From: an uncultured Pseudomonadota bacterium
Lineage (GTDB): Bacteria > Pseudomonadota > Alphaproteobacteria > RF32 > CAG-239
Length of the DNA: 46,043 bases
Assembly (NCBI GenBank): GCA_949289935.1
Contig: CASEQD010000008.1
Span: 1 to 46,043, forward strand
Reading direction: 5' to 3'
Position 1 is the stretch's first letter; each line of letters opens with the position of its first letter. Made by a program: the position numbers and the translations under genes. The notes under the pieces were generated by a model. That model did no database searches. It was not told where the DNA came from and was given only the letters and a program-made list of their open reading frames with translations. Positions 43,069 through 46,043 of this stretch are shown piece by piece.

Positions 43069-44751
43069 ATGTCTATCAAGTTAGCCGTACCGGAAACAAG
43101 CATAACCCATCTGAAACCGCGCATATCCGTTATCGGAGTCGGCGGCGGCGGCGGCAATGCGGTCAACAATATGATTGCACAGAATCTTGAAGGCGTTGAC
43201 TTCATCGTAGCCAATACTGATTCTCAGGCTCTGGCGCATTCTTCCGCCAGCCGAAAAATCCAGCTCGGTCTCAAAACCACTCAGGGACTCGGTGCCGGCG
43301 CACGCCCGGAAATCGGACGCCAGGCAGCAGAAGAAGCCAAAGACGAAATTGAAAAAGAAATCGAAGGCTCCAACATGGTCTTCATCACGGCCGGCATGGG
43401 CGGCGGAACCGGTTCCGGTGCCGCTCCCGTTGTGGCAAAACTGGCTAAGGAAAAAGGCATTCTGACCATCGGCGTCGTTACCAAACCTTTTCAGTTTGAA
43501 GGCCGCAAACGTATGGAGACCGCTGAAGCTGCCGTTGAAGAATTCACAAAATCCGTCGACAGCATCATCATCATCCCTAACCAGAACCTGTTTCGCATCG
43601 CAGACAAAAAAACCACGCTGGCCGATGCTTTCATCATGGCGGATAATGTGCTGTATTCCGGCGTCCGCTCCATCACCGACCTGATGATGATGCCGGGACT
43701 GATCAACCTCGATTTTGCCGACATCAAATCCATCATGCAGGACAAAGGCAAAGCCATTATGGGAACCGGCGAAGCCGACGGCGAAAACCGCGCCGTCAAA
43801 GCCGCCGAACAGGCGCTTTCCAATCCTCTGCTTGATGATTGCAATATGCACGGCGCCAAAGGCGTTCTGATAAACATCACCGGCGGCAACGACATCACTT
43901 TGTTCGAAATTGATGAGGCAGCCAGCCGCATTAAGGAAGAAGTCGACGAAGAAGCCAATATCATTTTCGGCTCCAGCTTTGACGAATCTCTGGCCGGCAA
44001 GATTCGCGTTTCCATTGTTGCCACCGGCATCGGCGACGCTTCGGCGCAAAAACGCCCGCAGCCTTCTCCGGCTGCAAAAATCGCCAGCTACATTGAACAA
44101 AGCTACATGCACGAAGTTGAAAAACCGGCTGTTCCCAATGCCGAATTAGATTCCAATTTACAAAAATTCTCAGCCACCAAACCGGTTGAAGAAAATGAGG
44201 AAAGCGCTCCTGCTGCAGAAGAGAGCATTTCCGAAACTGCCGTCAATATGGAAGCCAAAGCCGCTGAGGCAACTCCCGCTCCGGAAAAAAAGGTTGAAAC
44301 TTTTTCCAACCTCGACGCTTCTGAAGTCATAACCGAAATGCCGCAGGCTTCCGCATTGTTTAAGGCTATTATTAACAACAAAACCGAAGACGCGGGTGCA
44401 AGCGCCCAGCTTGAAAACATCCTCTCTTCAAACGAGAACGTATTTGTAGCCAAAACAACGGTCAAAACTGTTGAAGAAGAGCCCGAATTGTTCCCGAACC
44501 ACAATCCTGCGCCTTTTACGGCCAAACCCGCCGAAGAAGAACAGGAAAAACTCATTATTAACGATGAAGACGAAGAATATACCCCGACGCTGATTGAACG
44601 CGTTACCGGTTTTTCCATCGCCAAAAGAAACCGTCGGAAGCAAAAAGAGAGCGAACAATATCAGGAACCCGTCGCCCCCGCCTTTTCGGGAGACAACGAT
44701 TCCGATGACCGGATGAATCTGGAAATTCCCTCTTTTCTGCGCCGCAGATAA
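43069..44751 (+). CDS. ftsZ: Cell division protein FtsZ
   Basis: 560 residues. The tubulin-like GTPase has [13 protein letters not shown], the signature GGGTGSG at 111-117, and the T7 loop [12 protein letters not shown]. After residue ~340 comes a ~200-residue acidic, low-complexity linker, longer than in E. coli but usual for alphaproteobacteria, and a conserved C-terminal tail ([10 protein letters not shown]) that binds FtsA. The strong ribosome site AAGGAG fits high expression. It is a single gene here rather than following ftsA, and is closed by a large bidirectional terminator. Confidence 0.98.
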   Translation: MSIKLAVPETSITHLKPRISVIGVGGGGGNAVNNMIAQNLEGVDFIVANTDSQALAHSSASRKIQLGLKTTQGLGAGARPEIGRQAAEEAKDEIEKEIEGSNMVFITAGMGGGTGSGAAPVVAKLAKEKGILTIGVVTKPFQFEGRKRMETAEAAVEEFTKSVDSIIIIPNQNLFRIADKKTTLADAFIMADNVLYSGVRSITDLMMMPGLINLDFADIKSIMQDKGKAIMGTGEADGENRAVKAAEQALSNPLLDDCNMHGAKGVLINITGGNDITLFEIDEAASRIKEEVDEEANIIFGSSFDESLAGKIRVSIVATGIGDASAQKRPQPSPAAKIASYIEQSYMHEVEKPAVPNAELDSNLQKFSATKPVEENEESAPAAEESISETAVNMEAKAAEATPAPEKKVETFSNLDASEVITEMPQASALFKAIINNKTEDAGASAQLENILSSNENVFVAKTTVKTVEEEPELFPNHNPAPFTAKPAEEEQEKLIINDEDEEYTPTLIERVTGFSIAKRNRRKQKESEQYQEPVAPAFSGDNDSDDRMNLEIPSFLRRR

Positions 44752-44781
44752 GCTTCCCGGATATTATTTTTTACAAACCTG

Positions 44782-44842
44782 AAAAAAATCCCTCTTTACA
44801 AACCGTCCCCTGAAATCGGACAACTGAAAGAGGGATTTTTTT
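44782..44842. terminator. Two-tier bidirectional terminator between ftsZ and the 44858 gene
   Basis: Outer arms of 16 bases are perfectly complementary (AAAAAAATCCCTCTTT at 44782-44797, AAAGAGGGATTTTTTT at 44827-44842). The 29-base centre contains an inner pair GTCC/GGAC (44805-44808, 44818-44821). Same design as the element at 29869 but with a different sequence. Confidence 0.85.
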
Positions 44843-44857
44843 TAACCTTTTTCCACC

Positions 44858-45715
44858 TCATTTAATCCGCATCACCGCCACAGCTGTTTTAGAATTATAT
44901 TTCCAGTTAGTAACAAAATCTTTGGAAGCATTTCTGTACATCCATGCCTGTTCAGCGCCATATTCCGACGATGTCCAAAAATCTCCTTCTCCAAAGCCGC
45001 TGTAACCAACCTTTGCCAAACCATTATTTATCTCTGTTTGATGACTGGCAAAAATATGCAACATACCTGCTGCAGGCAAACACCATTTCCCTTTAGTTTC
45101 CGGAGCAGCTTCCGGCGCATAGGCATAAACATAATCTGCAATATTAGATCCGGCTTTCAATAAAGCATCTGTATTTTCACAACTTTTTACATCACTTATA
45201 ACTATATTTGCACTAGTATAATTTTTTAATTCTGCAATATCTGTTTTTCCTCCCCAATTTCTGGAACGGGAATCCAAACTCATAATCCATTTTTCCCCGC
45301 TTATCGGATCGACATAAGTCACAACGCCTATAGGAGAACGTCCGGGAAGAGCTCCGGAATAACAAACCCCGTCATTATAATAAATGGAACCATAGGTACA
45401 GTCTGTATCATTATTCACACTGCCGGGTTTATCGGCATCATCTCCGCCATCGCCCGAAGATCCGGACAGGCACGCCCATTTATCTCCAAACGGGCATTTG
45501 ACGCCGCCGTCGGGACAGGAGGATTCGGTATATCCCAATGTCGCGCAGTCGGTTGTCGCCACGCATTGCGCCAGCGCATTTTCCGAAACACCGCTCAAAA
45601 ACAACGCACCCAGCATCAAAAACGCCGCTTTTGCAGTCCCCGAAAAATCCGTACCACCTGTCACTCCACAGCATCCGCCTCCGGCCTGCTCATTTTCCTT
45701 TTCAAACTTTCTCAT
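44858..45715 (-). CDS. Secreted cysteine-rich protein with DUF1566/FISUMP-like C-terminal module
   Basis: 285 residues from the ATG at 45715, which has AAGGAGGAGAAG directly upstream; the frame is open further up but lacks a better start. An unusually long, Cys- and Gly-containing N-region (MRKFEKENEQAGGGCCGV) precedes the hydrophobic signal segment (~30-48, ending ENALAQ). Then comes CVATTDCATLGYTESSC and KCPFGDKWAC, nearly the same as in the 8278 gene, a Gly/Asp linker, and a C-terminal module with SPIGVVTYVDP, ETKGKWCLPAAGML and FWTSSEYGAEQAW. It differs from 8278 in lacking the EGF-like stretch. Probably exported; function unknown. Confidence 0.85.
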   Translation of the reverse strand: MRKFEKENEQAGGGCCGVTGGTDFSGTAKAAFLMLGALFLSGVSENALAQCVATTDCATLGYTESSCPDGGVKCPFGDKWACLSGSSGDGGDDADKPGSVNNDTDCTYGSIYYNDGVCYSGALPGRSPIGVVTYVDPISGEKWIMSLDSRSRNWGGKTDIAELKNYTSANIVISDVKSCENTDALLKAGSNIADYVYAYAPEAAPETKGKWCLPAAGMLHIFASHQTEINNGLAKVGYSGFGEGDFWTSSEYGAEQAWMYRNASKDFVTNWKYNSKTAVAVMRIK

Positions 45716-45938
45716 CTTCTCCTCCTTTGTTTGATAACCACGGACTTTTCCCGGGTATTTTCCTCCGCCGGCACAATCTGAGCATCGCGCCTCCTCTGCC
45801 CCGGAACAGGATACCGCTAATGGATGGGGTGAATCTGCCTCAGCTTCCTTGCGGCCACGGGGGCTCCCCGCCTCTGCCCCATACCAACCAGCAGCCAACT
45901 TGACGCTCACCTCGTCAGGTGTCCCCGCCCCAGCTTCC
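45716..45938. other. GC-rich spacer with short repeated motifs between two cysteine-rich genes
   Basis: Strongly C-rich on + (G-rich on -). Short motifs recur: CCTCTGCCCC twice (near 45793 and 45881) and CAGCTTCCT twice (45841 and 45931). The minus-strand frame is open throughout but its translation is low-complexity and there is no start with a ribosome site, so I treat it as spacer. Confidence 0.45.
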
Positions 45939-46043
45939 TCACAAGCAAAACACATAATTCGTATCGAACGGACACTTCAACGCCTTGCCCGCACACGACT
46001 TCTGCGCATAACCCAACGCTCCGCAGTTCTGGTTCACAACGCA
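45939..46043 (-). CDS. 3' end of a further cysteine-rich family member, cut by window end
   Basis: The last 34 codons of a frame entering from the right edge, stop TGA at 45939-45941. It reads CVVNQNCGALGYAQKSC then AGKALKCPFDTNYVFCL. This matches the C-x5-C, LGY, KCPF pattern of the 8278 and 44858 proteins. Here the motif is C-terminal instead of following the signal peptide, so the unseen part may hold more copies, or the gene may be truncated right after the motif. Confidence 0.65.
   Translation of the reverse strand, partial: CVVNQNCGALGYAQKSCAGKALKCPFDTNYVFCL

Noticed and set aside
43081..44112. 343-residue minus-strand frame opposite ftsZ
   Set aside because: Shadow of ftsZ codon bias (Phe/Asp/Gly/Val-rich) with no independent support.
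45716..45955. N-terminal extension of the 44858 gene up to 45955
   Set aside because: The extension is low-complexity and precedes a strong ribosome site at 45715; an internal signal peptide in the middle of a longer protein would not make sense.

Overview
The window reads as chromosomal DNA of a Gram-negative alphaproteobacterium, probably a host- or gut-associated lineage. This is inferred from outer-membrane biogenesis genes (bamA, lpxD, fabZ), an FtsZ with a long C-terminal extension, and several secreted cysteine-rich proteins. No taxonomic marker such as 16S rRNA is present, so the assignment is an inference. No complete insertion sequence, prophage or CRISPR array was recognised.

Region by region: (1) 1-2.7 kb is visibly AT-rich. 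It holds a truncated protein with an HEAGH zinc-protease motif and a C-terminal ankyrin repeat, a NUDIX hydrolase paired with a YbaK-type tRNA deacylase, and a decayed gene fragment. (2) 2.8-7.6 kb holds tRNA-Glu(CUC), two coupled small unknown genes, priA, a small unknown gene and xerC. (3) 7.6-9.3 kb is an accessory patch: a polypyrimidine minisatellite, a run of inverted repeats, then a secreted cysteine-rich protein. (4) 9.3-16.7 kb holds rpmG, an S41 protease that lacks its PDZ domain, xthA, dgt, a VirB2-like two-helix membrane protein, and a SPOR protein / M50 protease / nagZ run. (5) 16.8-21.9 kb is a self-regulated tetR-acrA-acrB efflux operon with a 28-bp operator over its -10 box. 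(6) 22.0-29.1 kb holds an unknown gene, then a reduced division and cell-wall cluster mraY-ftsW-murG-murB-ftsQ-ftsA that lacks murD, murC, ddl and ftsZ. (7) 29.1-30.0 kb holds gene debris, a small membrane protein and a large bidirectional terminator. (8) 30.0-37.9 kb is a minus-strand envelope and translation operon: pyrH-frr-uppS-cdsA-rseP-bamA-lpxD-fabZ. Dxr, rpsB, tsf and lpxA are not in it. (9) 38.1-42.3 kb is plsY-dprA-topA. (10) 42.4-46.0 kb holds a membrane-anchored small protein, ftsZ as a single gene, and two more members of the cysteine-rich secreted family; the last is cut by the window end.

Most genes serve one theme, making and dividing the cell envelope: lipid II synthesis (MraY, MurB, MurG, with UppS supplying the lipid carrier), septum assembly (FtsW, FtsQ, FtsA, FtsZ, SPOR protein), wall recycling (NagZ), outer-membrane assembly (BamA, LpxD, FabZ) and phospholipid precursors (CdsA, PlsY). 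Less expected items are the zincin-ankyrin protein, the cysteine-rich family beside repeat-rich DNA, the PDZ-less S41 protease, the orphan VirB2-like protein, and a TetR operator that closely resembles the AcrR site of enterobacteria.
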